A DNA stretch of 64,000 nucleotides, taken from assembly GCA_033032865.1 (NCBI GenBank), contig JAWHQI010000170.1:307001-371000 (forward strand), given 5' to 3'. Positions 12,322-24,800 of this stretch are shown piece after piece. Numbering within the stretch: position 1 is the stretch's first letter; each line of letters begins with the position of its first letter. A model generated the notes under the pieces. It saw nothing but the letters and a program-made list of their open reading frames with translations. It was not told the DNA's origin and ran no database searches. Position numbers and translations under genes: made by a program. The DNA comes from Dactylorhiza incarnata (taxonomy: Eukaryota; Streptophyta; Magnoliopsida; Asparagales; Orchidaceae).

Positions 12322-12615
12322 TTGGATCTCCGCGGGGACCCCAAATGGTTTTCCGCGGAGAACATTTTGGATCTCTGTGGAGAACCTTTTGGATCTCCGC
12401 GGAGAACCCTTTTCTCTCAGCGGAGAACCAACAGGATCTCCGCGGAGAACCTTATGGATTTCCCCGGAGAAGTTTATATTCTGGCTCTCCGCGGAGATCG
12501 AAATGGATTTCCGCGGAGAACCATTTGCTCTCCTTGCTCTCCGTGGAGAACCTTATGGATCTCCACGGAGACCCTGCTGGATCTCCGCGGAGAGCCACTT
12601 GGATCTCCTTCTAGA
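12322..12615. repeat. Palindrome array A (core CTCCGCGGAG), about 12 units
   Basis: About a dozen copies of T(C/T)TCCGCGGAGA or one-mismatch versions are spaced 21-30 bp, mostly ~22 bp, separated by short A/T-rich linkers such as 'accttatgga'. The array begins about 200 bp beyond the Ulp1 stop codon and lies at the left end of the DNA transposon. Similar subterminal arrays bind transposase in CACTA and other plant elements; that role is inferred here. Confidence 0.85.
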
Positions 12616-13256
12616 TCTCTGAGGAGTTCATTTAAACCTATAATTATACACCTTTCGACCCATTTGAAAATGTTATTCATCCATGGAACAATTGCTATTA
12701 TAGACAAATATTTCAAATGTACAAGAATACTGTTTTTTAATTTACATCAATCATCCACAAAATATTTAAAGATTTCTGCACAGATCTGGGCTCTAAACAT
12801 AGGCATTTTTGTCTGCTAGTCTGCGCAACTCTCCCAGCCTATCACCCCTGCATTCACTACATTCTCCAAATACTTCATAACGAAGACACCACAGTCCACG
12901 GAGTTCTCCTGATGTGGTATACCAACAGTCAAGTGGAGACTCCACTTGGAAAATCTTGCGTGGACTTTTTTCACGGTCGCCTTTTGGAGCACAGAAATCT
13001 GCATTAACACAAATATGTTTGTACATTAGTAACTACGTAATGTACACTACTATATTGCATGACAACGAACTGTACTTACAGCTATTTTAGCAGTATCTTT
13101 ACACTTGGGGTTACGTAGAGAGTCGTGTATGAGACAATTCCTCTCTTTAACAAGACCCACCAATAAAAACCAGTGTTGACTATAACATACTGGCATTATA
13201 ATCATTGGGATATTGGCGAGATTCTCCTTGGTAACGTCCTCGAGGAATGCAGCTAC

Positions 13257-14990
13257 TGTTGACGCCAGGAAAATCCTGGCCTCAAGATTCGGACCGATGC
13301 AGCCGGAGACTACTTACCAAGCGGCTTGAAGAGATGGCTTGGTGGGCAACTATGAGGAAGCTATAAGAGCAACTAACAGGACCCCAGGTGCTGCGGCAGG
13401 GAGGTCCCACCACGTACCCAGAAGCTCTAAAGAGACTTCTCCTCCAAGACCAAAAATGGCCGAGCAGGGTACAAGGAAGGCACCGACTTGGCTAGTACCG
13501 GGAAGTAGCGGCCAAGTGCGACAGGTTCCAGAATGCAAGAGCAGGGTTTCAAGAGCTCAAGTCCAGGTGTCAATCCAAGTACCCCTGGGGTCCTATTTAT
13601 AGGAAAACCAAGGGGTAGGGGGGCTTTTATAGCCCAGCCCCTGTCCGGCGACTAGCGACATTGAGGCGATCTCCCCAGGCAAATGGGCGAGTATCACCTA
13701 TGGTCGCCCACCTTTTGGCAAGTATCCGGGCTACTCGCACGAGTGCACCCCTACTCGCCTAGGCTTTCTTCTGCGCCCACGCTCGACGAACTCTTCCACT
13801 ATGCCTGCTGGCCGACTTTATCTTGGTATCTCGAACTGTTGACTTCTGTGTTGACTCTTTGACTTTGACTTCTGTCTACGTGGCCTTGGGTGGGTCCACC
13901 TTCGGAGAATGAGGGTTGTACACAATCCTCGCTCTTTGTGAGTAACGTAGTTGCTCGGAAAGAATCATCCAACCGTCATTCGACGATCAGGCCTTCTTGC
14001 GAGTATTCGTTGATAGTCGGCATCCCGCTGGTTGACGCTCTGGCTCTATATATAGAGGGGGAGGGGTCTCCGAGGGCACGACTTTTCTGATCTCGCTCAA
14101 GATGTCGCGCAGTATTGCCGAGGAAGCTGCTGCGGACATGGCCGAGCTTGCAAGTTTGATACCACCATCGCGGAAGCCCGCTCGCGACGCCGAGCTCGAG
14201 GACTTCCTCGCCTCTAGGAAGAGAAAGAGGCTTGAACAGAAGAAGGAGAAGAAGAGCAAGAAGAAGAATGCCGACGCCCCTGAGAATGTCGCTGATTCTC
14301 AGGTCGGCACTACCCAGCAGGTACTCGCCGACTTGGGTCTCGGTCAGTCGGGCGGCTCGCCTGCTCCTAATCCTCCTGAGTCGAATGCTCCCCCGGAATC
14401 GAGTGCGGCTGGAATCTCAGCCCAAGTTCAAACTGAACTCCCTCCCTTACAAAGTGAGAGCTACTTACTCGCCGCTATTTTGGTTTGAGTCATTAACATA
14501 AACTGGTGCTCTTGATACTATCTCGCAGATCCGCTACTTGTCGATGCTCGGGAGGAGCCTTTGAGCGCCATTCCTCTGCTATCATCGCCTATGATCTCGC
14601 CTAATGCTGGGGGAGGAACTCGTCGGGGTGGATCGGTGCGGATCCTTCACAGCTCTTCGGTGGACAAGAGGCCGATGAGCGAGCACAGGGCTCCTTCAGC
14701 GAGTAACCTTCCTCCGCCGCCACCGCCTTTGCAGCAACCAGAGGTTGCGAGTAGCGCGCAGCTGCCCGCGGATGAACTTCCTCCACCTCCTCCGTTTCCT
14801 CCTCCTTCCAATATCCAGGGCGATCAGCGCCATCTGTCTTCCTCGGCTCCCACAACCCATCCGGCTGAGTACTCGCGCCGAGGCGGGGTGGTGGGGTCTT
14901 CCGACTTCTTTGCTCCCAGAGGGGGAGGGCGACCAGTGGATGGTCGCGGTCGGGGTGATGTGCATTCCAGCAGGGAGCACATCGGCAAGT
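13257..14990 (-). mobile_element. Truncated Tat element 3' end (3' LTR plus internal part)
   Basis: The 3' LTR is 13922-13257 on the minus strand (TGTACAACCC...GTCAACA, 666 bp, with CTATAAATAGG near 13600), preceded by a polypurine-like tract (ACAAAGAGCGAGGATTG). About 1.07 kb of internal sequence with an antisense gene follows to ~14990, where exon 5 of the Ulp1 gene resumes. No target duplication is visible, so one end was lost. The LTR matches those at 35016-35669 and 16962-17620. Confidence 0.75.
14102..14990 (+). pseudogene. Antisense accessory gene of truncated Tat element, 5' part only
   Basis: A TATA box (CTATATATAG, near 14046) precedes ATG 14102. Exon 1 (14102-14453) encodes a protein with an acidic/Ala start (MSRSIAEEAAADMAEL) and a strongly basic stretch (RKRKRLEQKKEKKSKKK). 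Intron 14454-14528 (GTGAGA...CGCAG) joins in frame to a Pro-rich exon that runs into the truncation at ~14990. The function is unknown. It has no PF04195 segment in the part that remains, and resembles in layout the minus-strand gene at 54785-53520. Confidence 0.5.
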
Positions 14991-15427
14991 GTGGATTCTG
15001 CGTCCTTGGACCGTGGGTAGTGCAACTACATAAATTGTAACATTTTTTAGCAATGCAGACAGAATTAACAATATACAAAGCACAAGTAGATATCATACCA
15101 AAAGGTTATGGCTGATATACATAAACGGACGATATGCTTCTTCATCCTGCTCTCTACGCAAAGTCAAGATCTTTGCATAGGCATCAACGTGACAATCTTC
15201 AATGTATTTGTCCGTCAGGAGAGCATCCATGGCATCTCGAAATCCGATTATATTCCATTTATTGAATGCTTGGTCGTTCCTGAAATATTAGAAAATCAGC
15301 GTCAATATCAATGTGCATAGATCAAAATTTTGAAAATATAAAAGTGTATAATGTCAATAAGGCACCTTGATGGAATGATGCTCATACGCCGATGGATGAT
15401 ATCTCTTTCTTCTTTTGTTATTAGCGG

Positions 15428-16199
15428 TGTACAACCCATATTCGGCGAGTAGGCCGGGGTGTATTCGGCGAGTAGAGCCGAAGGTACCTGGCGAGTAGGC
15501 CGGTGCCTCTCTTGGCGAGTAGAGCCGAAGGTACCTGGCGAGTAGGCCGGTGCCTCTCTCGGCGAGTAGAGCCAGGAGGCCTGGCGAGTAGGCCGGTGCC
15601 TCTCTCGGCGAGTAGAGCCAGGAGGCCTGGCGAGTAGGCAGGTACCTCTCTCAGCGAGTAGAGCCAGGAGGCCTGGCGAATAGGTCGGTGCCTCCCTCGG
15701 CGAAGTAGAGTCAGATTCTGGGGAATAGAATCATCCGGGCACCCCTGGTGGTCTGCCTATAGCCATTCGGGACAGCGGAGTCTGGCTACCTGCAGACCAA
15801 TTTGGAGTGCGTTTAGCAAAATAGTAAGGCGGAGTTACGCTATCCGCAGGTCATCCGGACCATTCTACTCCTGGGAAGTTTTTCCCTATAAATAGGACCC
15901 ATTATGTCTCAGATCAGCACAGATCCACCCCCCTTGTGAGAGCCAGTGCTTTCTTCCTTGTGCTGTCTGAGACAGGCTCAGCTTCTGGTTTTTGGGAGGA
16001 GAAATCAAGTGAGATTTCCGGGTTAGTGGCGGGACCTCCTCGCTGCAGCCAGTGAGTCATTCTTAGGGAGCTACCTACCAATCGGTGAGGGTCAGTTCTT
16101 AGCTCGGAATACTTAGTTCTAGGGATCCGACGAAGAGAGAAGTAACTCAAGCTACTCCCCAAGTCTCAAACAAGTTAGACCGGTATCCGGGTTCCAACA
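15428..16199 (+). mobile_element. Solo LTR of a Tat-type element, 772 bp
   Basis: Ends TGTACAACCC and GGTTCCAACA with the perfect duplication AGCGG (15423-15427; 16200-16204). TATAAATAGGACC lies near 15887. The left half is an array of GGCGAGTAG-containing units (15450-15710), about 60 bp each. It interrupts exon 3 of the Ulp1 gene; the exon frame continues across it. Confidence 0.88.
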
Positions 16200-16961
16200 A
16201 GCGGTCTCCCCGGATAGTCAACATGGTACACATCAACTATAGCCGTCTTTGAAGTTATAAGTTTTTCTTGTTTTACTGGGGAGTCTGAAATAGTAGTAAT
16301 GGCAGTATTGTGAGAGGTGTGGTGGGTGGGATGTGTAGAGCTACTAGGGCTAGATGATGGCGAGGATCGATGAAGGAGTGTGTCCATATAGGCACTCATT
16401 GCATCAAGACGGTCACCTACACCGTGACTAAAAGTAATTAAATCACTATGTACTTTATCTACTTTATTGTCTAATCTATCTAGCCTATTATTAAAGGTTC
16501 CTACAAAACTATTTATCTTGCTATCTAATAACGCAAATTGATCTAACATCCTATTCTGTAAATATATCCAAAACTGTACAAGAGGGAGAGATGATGTGTT
16601 AGGTGGTGGGGGAGGTGATGATGTGCTAGGTTGTGTGGGAGTTGATGATGATGCGGGAGGTGGCGACGATGGGGGAGGTGGTGATGCAAACTTCACTTTT
16701 TTTCCTGCCCTAGAAGCAGAGCTTATTGATTTTCTCTTAGATGGGGGAGGTGACAGTGTCTTCTGTGTTGTCAGCTCTGAACATAACAGCTTCTCCTCCG
16801 ATGTTATGTCTTCGAGGACTTCCAACACCTATAAAGAAGAAATACAACCATTGTATTGGATAGTTCAACATTAGTAGTTAATCGAATAAAATAAATTATT
16901 TACCTGCTCATCCAAGATAGATGGAACAGTGACCCTCAACTCTTTCAATGTAAATGAGACC

Positions 16962-17620
16962 TGTACAACCCTCATTCTCCGAGGGTGGGCCCCACTAAAG
17001 GCCACGTAGGCGGAGGTCAAGGCAGGAGTCAACAATCCAGAAGATGAAAGAAGATCAAGGGTTTTCGTTGTGCGAGAAGGTACTCGCTCGCCCCATTACG
17101 AGAAGGAAAGGCCTGCTCGGCCAGGCGAGGAAGCCGTGAACTCGGACCTACTCGCCTATAGGCGACTTAGCCAACCAACTCTCCTGTTAGGTCTGAGGTC
17201 CTTACCTGCTCGCCCACATATTGCCTTGTCTAAAAAACCTACTCTAGGGGGTCAGGGATGGCCATCTGCTTCCACCCCCCCCCCCCCCCCCCCCCCCAGG
17301 ATTTGTCTATAAATAGACCCCCAGGGGTACTAGAAAGGGCACTTGTCAAAATCAGAGCTGCACCCCTCCCCCTTTGACAATCAAGATAGCAAGTGCCTAC
17401 CTAGTACCGAGCTCGGCCATTCGTGGTTTTGGAGGAGAAGACTCTCTAGAGCTTCTGGGTACGTGGTGGGACCTCCCTGCCGCAGCACCTGGGGTTGTGT
17501 CTCTTTTCTCTTCATTTCTTCCGTAGTGGCTAACCAAAACCTTTTTGCTGAACCGCTGGGCAAGTAGCCTCAGGCCGCATTGATCCGAATTTTGGGGCCC
17601 GGATTTTCTAGGCTTCAACA
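16962..17620 (+). mobile_element. Solo LTR of a Tat-type element, 659 bp
   Basis: Ends TGTACAACCC and GGCTTCAACA with the perfect duplication AGACC (16957-16961; 17621-17625). CTATAAATAGACC lies near 17307, and a C23 run at 17275-17297. It interrupts exon 2 of the Ulp1 gene, and removal restores the open frame (RWSEKV then SFTLKEL). Confidence 0.9.
17275..17297. repeat. 23-base poly-C tract
   Basis: A C run just upstream of the TATA box of the 16962-17620 solo LTR. Confidence 0.7.
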
Positions 17621-18524
17621 AGACCTTCTCCGACCATCTTAATAGTCGAGGCCTCAACGTCGGATAGTGCGGAGGGATGCTGGTAGTGTGCTCGAGGAAC
17701 CAAATCTATATGAATCATTGCAATAGTTTAGAACATATGAAACACAATTTATTTTAAGAATTAAAAATATAGATACTTACAACAAGAACATGGGTGCATC
17801 CGTAGATGTATCCCAATGAGGACTCTGGCCTCTGTTGCAGTTGGCTTTCTTCTGAAACTGGTGGCAGCTTCTCCACCATCACCCTGAACGACCTCATTAG
17901 AAAGGTGTGGATGGATTCTGGCCAATTGAGCTTCTGGAAGTTCTCCAAGCTGGATACCTCATCAAAAAACCTTGGGAACCTCTCCGCGCTCGAGGGGAAG
18001 AAGAAATTGCACAGAAGGTGCAAAACCAATAAGTAGGTCGTCACAGGGGACGACCCCTTCTCCATCGCCTGAAGCTCTGTTTTCAATTCGGTCTTCGTGA
18101 GCGCTCCAAAAGGCTTGGAAGTCAGGATGACTTCCTCTCCATGGTTGGGCAAACCCAGTATCAACACCACGTCATTGGGGGAGAAGGTAAGCTCCCTCGA
18201 TCCAATGACGAAGACGTCCTTCTCGATGTCGTACCAGCTGAGCAAACTGTATAGGAGGGGAGTGTTCTGCGGCACCTTCGGTGCATGGAAAATATGCCAG
18301 ATGTTGGCATCCATCAACAGCTTCTTCTGACTCTCCTCCATTCGTTCAAGAATGGCTGACGTTTGGCCCACAAAAGCCGACAAATAGCACCTCGAGCTCA
18401 GACCATGAATTTTCTTCTGCCCCATAGATCTGTCAAAATTATAAACAATTGTTACAATAAATCATAGATATGCAAGTGTATGAAGATATGAAAATCCACT
18501 ATAAAGGTCTACACGTAGAGCCAT

Positions 18525-18690
18525 TTGGATCTCCGTGGAGAGCCAAAAGGTTCTCCACGGAGAGCCAAAAGGGTCTCTCCGCGGAGAACCTTTTGGCTCT
18601 CCGCGGAGATCCAAATGGCTCTCCGTGGAGAGCCATTTGGCAGAGCCATTTGGCTCTCCAAATGGTTCTACGCAGAGATGAAAACGTGTT
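18525..18690. repeat. Palindrome array B (core CTCCGCGGAG), about 6 units
   Basis: About six ~22-bp-spaced units related to CTCCGCGGAGA lie between the two divergent roles of the transposon: about 70 bp past the transposase stop and 100 bp upstream of the Ulp1 ATG. The position suggests a promoter or transposase-binding region for the Ulp1 gene (inference). Confidence 0.8.
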
Positions 18691-21600
18691 ACTAGCGTAG
18701 TTGAGGTCGCTATTCTCGGATATATATAAACAATAAAAAACATGTCTGTCCGGGGTTCACACAAACTGTTGCAAACTCTTTTTCTTGTTATTATCCTTCA
18801 CCTTTTGCTTGAGCTGCACATTAGATCGAACCCTAAACTGTTTCATCCCCAACACCCGTGCGACTCGCGCCCAGTACAAGAAATGCTTGGTAGGCTCTTC
18901 CAAGACGTTTGATCACTAGTCGTCGATTTCACATGGGAGCGCTCTGCTGGACTAGTTAGCAAGTAATTGAGCAGCTCCTTCTCTGATTGCGAAAATGGCT
19001 CACCTGTAGATGGGGTGGGGACGATGGCCTCCATTATTTGATTCAATGTAGGCAATTGTTGATTGACCATGAATGGAGGACGTTAACCAATCTCGCTGAC
19101 AGTGGGCGAGCTGCCCACAGCAGGTTCCTCCGTCGTCGTGATGACTGTAGAAGATGCTGGTTGAGTTGAATTTTGATGTGGTCGGAGTTTCGGCTGGCAA
19201 TGGTTGTGTAACAAGTGGCGTTGGTGGAATGTTGATGGTGTCTTGATCACTGAGGTCCTTTTTGGCTTCGGTATGCGACTGCAAACTGTACTGATGACCT
19301 GGTGTTGTCGATGAGGTTGATGCCCCTTTCCTTTTGAGACGTCCAAGATACTCCCAACGATTTTGAATCTCTTTGTGGGTCATCTGAACTAGATCCCCAC
19401 GACGCGCAGCAATGCGGGCGTAAGCTAGGGCGACCACTTTGGTCCAGTGAATGTTGCCGGCATGCCCATCATCAATCTCTTTTTGAACAAGTCGATCAAT
19501 GATATCGTCCGTTGATCCTTCAATTACTTGTTCGGGCACGAATTGCATATCTGTTGCACAGGGTTGACTTGAACAGTGATCGGCGCTAGTTGTCAAGTTG
19601 ACAGTTCGAGTTATTGTTGTGGTAACAGTCTCTTCCAACTGCATGAAACTATCCACACGGCGCGCCTGCATTGGAGCAATCAATGACGCAGCCTGATTCA
19701 AGGCAGTAATAATGTTGTGTTTGGGCGCTGCTCGTTGAATGGGCAATCTGAATCGAGCCTAGCCAACCATATCCTCCAAGTGTTGTTTAAGAACCTGTTC
19801 TGATTTCGGCCGAATGAACGGTTTGAAAGCGAAATTGGTGCTATGCAAAGCCGAGACAAGAACATACCATATTCTATGCAATTGTAGAATATGCAAGGAT
19901 TCAATGGGAAAATCTTTCAGATCCAGCAGTTCATTGGGATGAAAAAATTTGAGAGCAACCATTCGGAGTAAGCGTCGTTCAAAGGGGTTGATCATTGGTG
20001 AAGTGCTCATCACAGCTTCCCAGAGATTAAGCCCTTGTAATGCTGATTGACGTTCATTGCCCAATGCGTTGAGGATGCGAGATTTCTTATGGTGATTTGA
20101 TGAAGAGCTTTGCCCATGTGATGTTGGTCTAGGTTTTCGGCGCTTGCGACTGGACTGAATGGAATGGGGCGTGTTGCTTATATCAACGTCTTTGGTATGA
20201 TTCAGATCAGTATAGTGCCGCGGTGCAGCTTCGTCTTCTCCATCTATGTGATTATCATCGTGAGCCCTCTCCACAGCAGTTGCGGCAACATCAAGTGCAT
20301 CCTTCAAAATCGCATCGAGCGTGTGGCTCGACCAAATTGCATTATCTATTATTGATTCGGCGATCATTCCAACGAATTCCAGTTGCCCGACGGGAATTTC
20401 TGGCAGTTGTGGAAGGGATTGTCCAAACGCTGCCATCAATCCAAACTCGCTGTTACAATCATTAATCGAGAGAAGCAGCATATGAAACATTGTCGGCAGA
20501 GACGTAGGTGAGGGAGTAATGCCATCGGTCGAAAGCAGTGCGAGATACTGAGTGAGAATGATATGCATACCCGAGATTGGCGATTACGCCCAGCGAGGAT
20601 CAAATTGGAGTTCGCCGCGAAAGTTGATTTGAGCGACCACGACATGGAGCAGCAAGATCCCTCCATCTAGGGACATAGTCTCCGGGCAAATGGCTCGTCC
20701 TTGACGTCATAAGTTTTCGTTCTTCCCCGATCCACGGCGTAGAGTCGAACGAAAGAAGCGATCCACGATGGTGTTCGACGCGCCTGCTGGCAGCGTTAAA
20801 TAATTTCTAATGTGCTTTTTCTGCGTCTCGTGGCAAGCTAGAAGTTTGGTCGTCACAATGCGCTTCGAAGGTGGCACATCATTCTCCATTTCCCACTTTT
20901 TAATTTGATCCAACAATGCATCCAATTCAGCCTCAATGATGGAGCCTTCCCGCATTGAAGCATGTCCATTGCCAACAATGATTTCCGCCACAACACCCAT
21001 AAATTGTTCCTGCCGAGCACGATCTGTGCCATTCGAATTGTCCTTGTACCTCGTGATCAGGTGATGATTGTCTAGGAGAACAAAGATGTTGTCGAAGTCT
21101 TGTAGCCATTCCCAATCATCGCAGCACTTGTCAAGGTACATGTTGAGCAGCGAAGTATTAATACCGTAAGCGTTGTACCGGTTCTGCAAACCCCGACCAA
21201 CAAATCACCGCTCTGCATTGCCCTCGTCGTTGTGAATTGATGGGAGAGAATTTGTTGGCGCTCATTCATGACGGAGTGTAATCCATCAACGAGGGAAAAT
21301 TTCCTGCCATTGAACTCATCTGTCAATTTCATGCGTCCCGACACATTGTGATGATGGTCAGCCGAGAGATGAGTCCCGGTTATGGTGCCTTCCATTCGGT
21401 TGAAGAACGAAAGTTGGCGAGCAATGCAGTCTTTGACTAGGCGTGTTAGCGTTGATTCCACTGGACCGAGAGTGCCATTGTACCTGTTGCAATGCTGAAA
21501 AAATGATGGAAAATCAGGGAACACTGTCGGATCCTGCTGCGATGACATTTGCCCGAGTGCTGCTTACCATAAGCGCATATCCAAATACCACGACACGTGA

Positions 21601-21830
21601 CCACGATATAGTGCAGCTTGACACATGTATCGAGTCGTTCCGGCACAACGAATCACCTTGGCGGCATCAGCAATGCCGGAACGGGATGTGTACAAGTCGT
21701 AAGCCATTTGAACAAGACCGACATCATGCGCGCTCTGTTCGAACAGTTGCACAGGATAGTTAAGGACGATGGGTGTCGGGATCAACTTCTCAGTTTTGGC
21801 CTCGTCCATGATATGGAATGTGGCACCACA

Positions 21831-24800
21831 TGTAACATCCCATTTCCTTCTAGACCCCTTGGGTCAGGTGTAGGGTTGGAGTTGTGAGTAGAGCTCATAG
21901 TATGACCCTAGGTCAACCCGAACTTAGGAAAATTGCTATAAGCACCCAAAAATGCAAAAGTCAACCTTGACCAAATTACCTCAAATTGAACTCACCAACT
22001 CAAACTGAGGTTGCAAATAGGCTCCTAACCCTAAGAGAAACTCAAGTGACCCAAAAGCCCTAACATATGGTCACCAAGTTTGTCCAATTTAACCAAATTG
22101 ACCAAAGTCAAACATAAGTCAACATTACCCAATTCAACCCAAATTGGCTCAATTAGACTTCATATGACCAAATTGACCACACCATTACATGTCAAATCCT
22201 AAGAGAGACCCAATGGACTCAGAAGCCTCATCATGTGATCATCAAATTGGTCAAATTGACCAAAGTCAAACTTTCCCCAATTTTGGTCAAAATCACACTT
22301 ATTGGCTAAATTGGCCCAATTAGGGCATCACCATGACCCAATCAACATTGGATGGTGTCAAGGGACTCAAGACCAACAATTTGGACCAGTCAACCCATTA
22401 GTTGACCAAGTCAACCACTAAAGTCAACATAAGTCAAAATTGGGCTAAATGGGAATTTTGGATCAATTAAACCAAACCCTATGGGCTAAGGCCTCAATAG
22501 GAGGCCCATCCTGCAACTCAATGGCACTTGACCATGCATGCCCTCAGATTTGAAGAGGGATTGACATGCAAGGGGGCAAAATTGGATTTTCCCCCAATTT
22601 GGAGAAGAGACAAATTGGAATTCATGGATTGAGTGCCAATTGGCACTCAATTCTCCTCCCAAAGCATTTCACTAAGCTCCCTCAGTAATTCCCAGCCAAA
22701 TTCCTGTTGTCACCATGCCAAGTGGCACCTTGGTGAAGCATCCAAGGTGTAGGCCGAGCTCCCCTTTAATGGCTGGCATGGTTAGAGCCCTCCTCAGCCC
22801 AAATAGACTCCACCATTAGCTTTAGAACGAGAAAAGCATATGAAATCGACCTTTGAATCACTGCAAATGGTGGAGGAATGAAGTTTTGAGCAAGCTCGCC
22901 GGAGAGGAGAAGATTCATGGCCAACCGCCGCCGCCGCCTCCGTCAAGCTCCATTAAGGTCCGGTTTCTCCTCCTCTCCCCTTGTGCTAGCATCCTAGATC
23001 CATTAGGAGAGACATCGGGCTCAAATGAGCCCGATCCATGGTGAGAAAAATGGAAATTTTCGGAATTTAATGGTGTTTTAGGCCATGCTCAAAATTGCCG
23101 TACGGGCCGCCTCCGGCGGCGGTTTCGCCGGGAATCCATAGCCCCCACATCCACGATGGAGGTGGTGGTGTTTTACGGCAGAGGGGGTGACCAGGTGGCC
23201 GGGAAATCGCCGTCGAAATCAGCCCTGCAACTGGCATTTTCGGGTTGTTAAGAGGAAGATGATGAATAGTGTTATTAATGGAATGTTATATAGTTTTATT
23301 AATTCTGTCACATTTATTTCAGTATCTTGTACAAATTATTTGAGGCCCTTAGATGCCATTTCATGAAAAGGTACCAGAGATAACTGTTGTAGATCTAGAT
23401 GTCTACTTTAATTAAAAATTTGAATCAGCTCATTTGGAGCACTGTAGAACCCCCAGCACTCACTTTAGTGAGACTGGTCAAAATAGAATCCAGATATTAA
23501 AATGTGTATATCTCCCAAATGGTAGATCTGAAGGACTTGCCATTTTGGCCATGCATGCATGAGCCCTATACCTAGCTTAGGTTTAAATATCAGATTTTTA
23601 GGAGATAATTTTTTTATAGTTTTGTTCAAAACTTAGAAAATTAAATAAATAAAATATTTAGAGTTATATAACTCCAAATGACCCCAAACTTGGGTGTCAC
23701 CTTCATTTAGACAATAGTAAACTATGGTTAAAATTTTAGGCCAAATGGATCTCTGCATGTAGGGTATTTTCCACTTGCATGTCTCTACCCTAAAGCACAA
23801 TGATGTGCCAATAGCAAAAATGATATTTTTGTGTATTTAGCACAAATGGCTAGGAGTTAGCCTTTGAAACTTTGGTGGAACCTTCCTTATATCAAAACAT
23901 ACCACCTTAAAGAATATTGGGGTTTTTGGGAGCAAAAACCCCACATTTTGAACTAATGTGGATTAAGCCACATATGAGTATTCATGAGATTTTCATGACA
24001 AACACCATGTAGAAAATTATAAGGCTCCGGAGAATTTATTCATATAGCATGCAAGACCTCTGAAAATTTTTGTAGAAAATTTCAGAGGCTTTACATTTAA
24101 TAAATGACAAAAATACCCTTAGGTCAAAAATCTGAATACTAGGGTTTCACTGAATTATATGCATGAGATAATTGTGAAACTATGGAAGATAGTTAGGAAT
24201 ACAATTATAAATCTCTGGAATTTTTGATAGAATTTTTAGAGAAATTATTCATGTGAAATACCCTTTATTCATTTTGTCACCCCTTTTATGATAAATAGAA
24301 ATTGTGGGTTTAAACTTATTGGAAAATTATGATCTTCTGGAATTAGTGATTTCATGTCATTTTAGTGCCACTGTAATTTTACCAGAATTTTAGGAATTCA
24401 AATTTCAGTACTTGTAGTGTAAAGTCATTTTATCACCCCTTTAAAGATAAATAGAAATTGTGGGTTTAAAATGGTTGGAAAATTGTGATCTTCTGGAAAT
24501 AGTGTTTTTATGTCAATATGATGCTACTGTAATTTTCCCAGAATTGTAGGAATTCAAATTTCAGTACTTGTAGTGTAAAGTCATTTTATCACCCCTTTAA
24601 AGATAAATAGAAATTGTGGGTTTAAAATGGTTGGAAAATTGTGATCTTCTGGAAATAGTGTTTTTATGTCAATTTGATGCTACTGTAATTTTTACAGAAT
24701 TTTAGGAAGTCAAAATATTGTACTTGATGTGTAAAATTATATTTTCATTCATTTATTGAAAATTAGGAATCATGGTTATATAATTGCTGGAAAAATATGA

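Larger units (their letters stand above)
12816..18425 (-). pseudogene. Plant-mobile-domain/Ulp1 (C48) SUMO-protease-like gene, six exons, disrupted by three insertions
   Basis: Exons (minus): 18425-17781; 17705-16904; 16828-15366; 15279-15099; 15025-13080; 12998-12816. All introns are GT-AG. With the insertions at 16962-17620, 15428-16199 and 13257-~14990 and one copy of each target duplication removed, the exons form one open frame of about 681 codons. Exon 1 is a plant-mobile-domain-like region (ELTFSPNDVVLILGLPNHGEE); exon 2 has LRPRLLRW; exon 3 is Pro/Ser-rich with a basic NLS-like stretch (SKRKS...RAGKKVKF). The peptidase triad is visible: His in YSQHWFLLVG (~590), Asp in LIHDSLRNP (~607), Gln and Cys in IPHQENSVDCGVF (~651, ~657), spaced as in yeast Ulp1 (H514, D531, Q574, C580). 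The likely activity is removal of SUMO-like modifiers. Present-day expression is unlikely. Confidence 0.8.

Noticed and set aside
11330..12614. Long overlapping frames rich in Gly, Arg and Pro
   Set aside because: They follow GC-rich sequence and poly-G runs in an LTR, occur in many frames and lack any domain.
13257..14990. A complete solo LTR or full element with target duplication in Ulp1 exon 5
   Set aside because: One LTR end is clear but the other end is internal Tat sequence and the flanks do not match, so it is a truncated piece.
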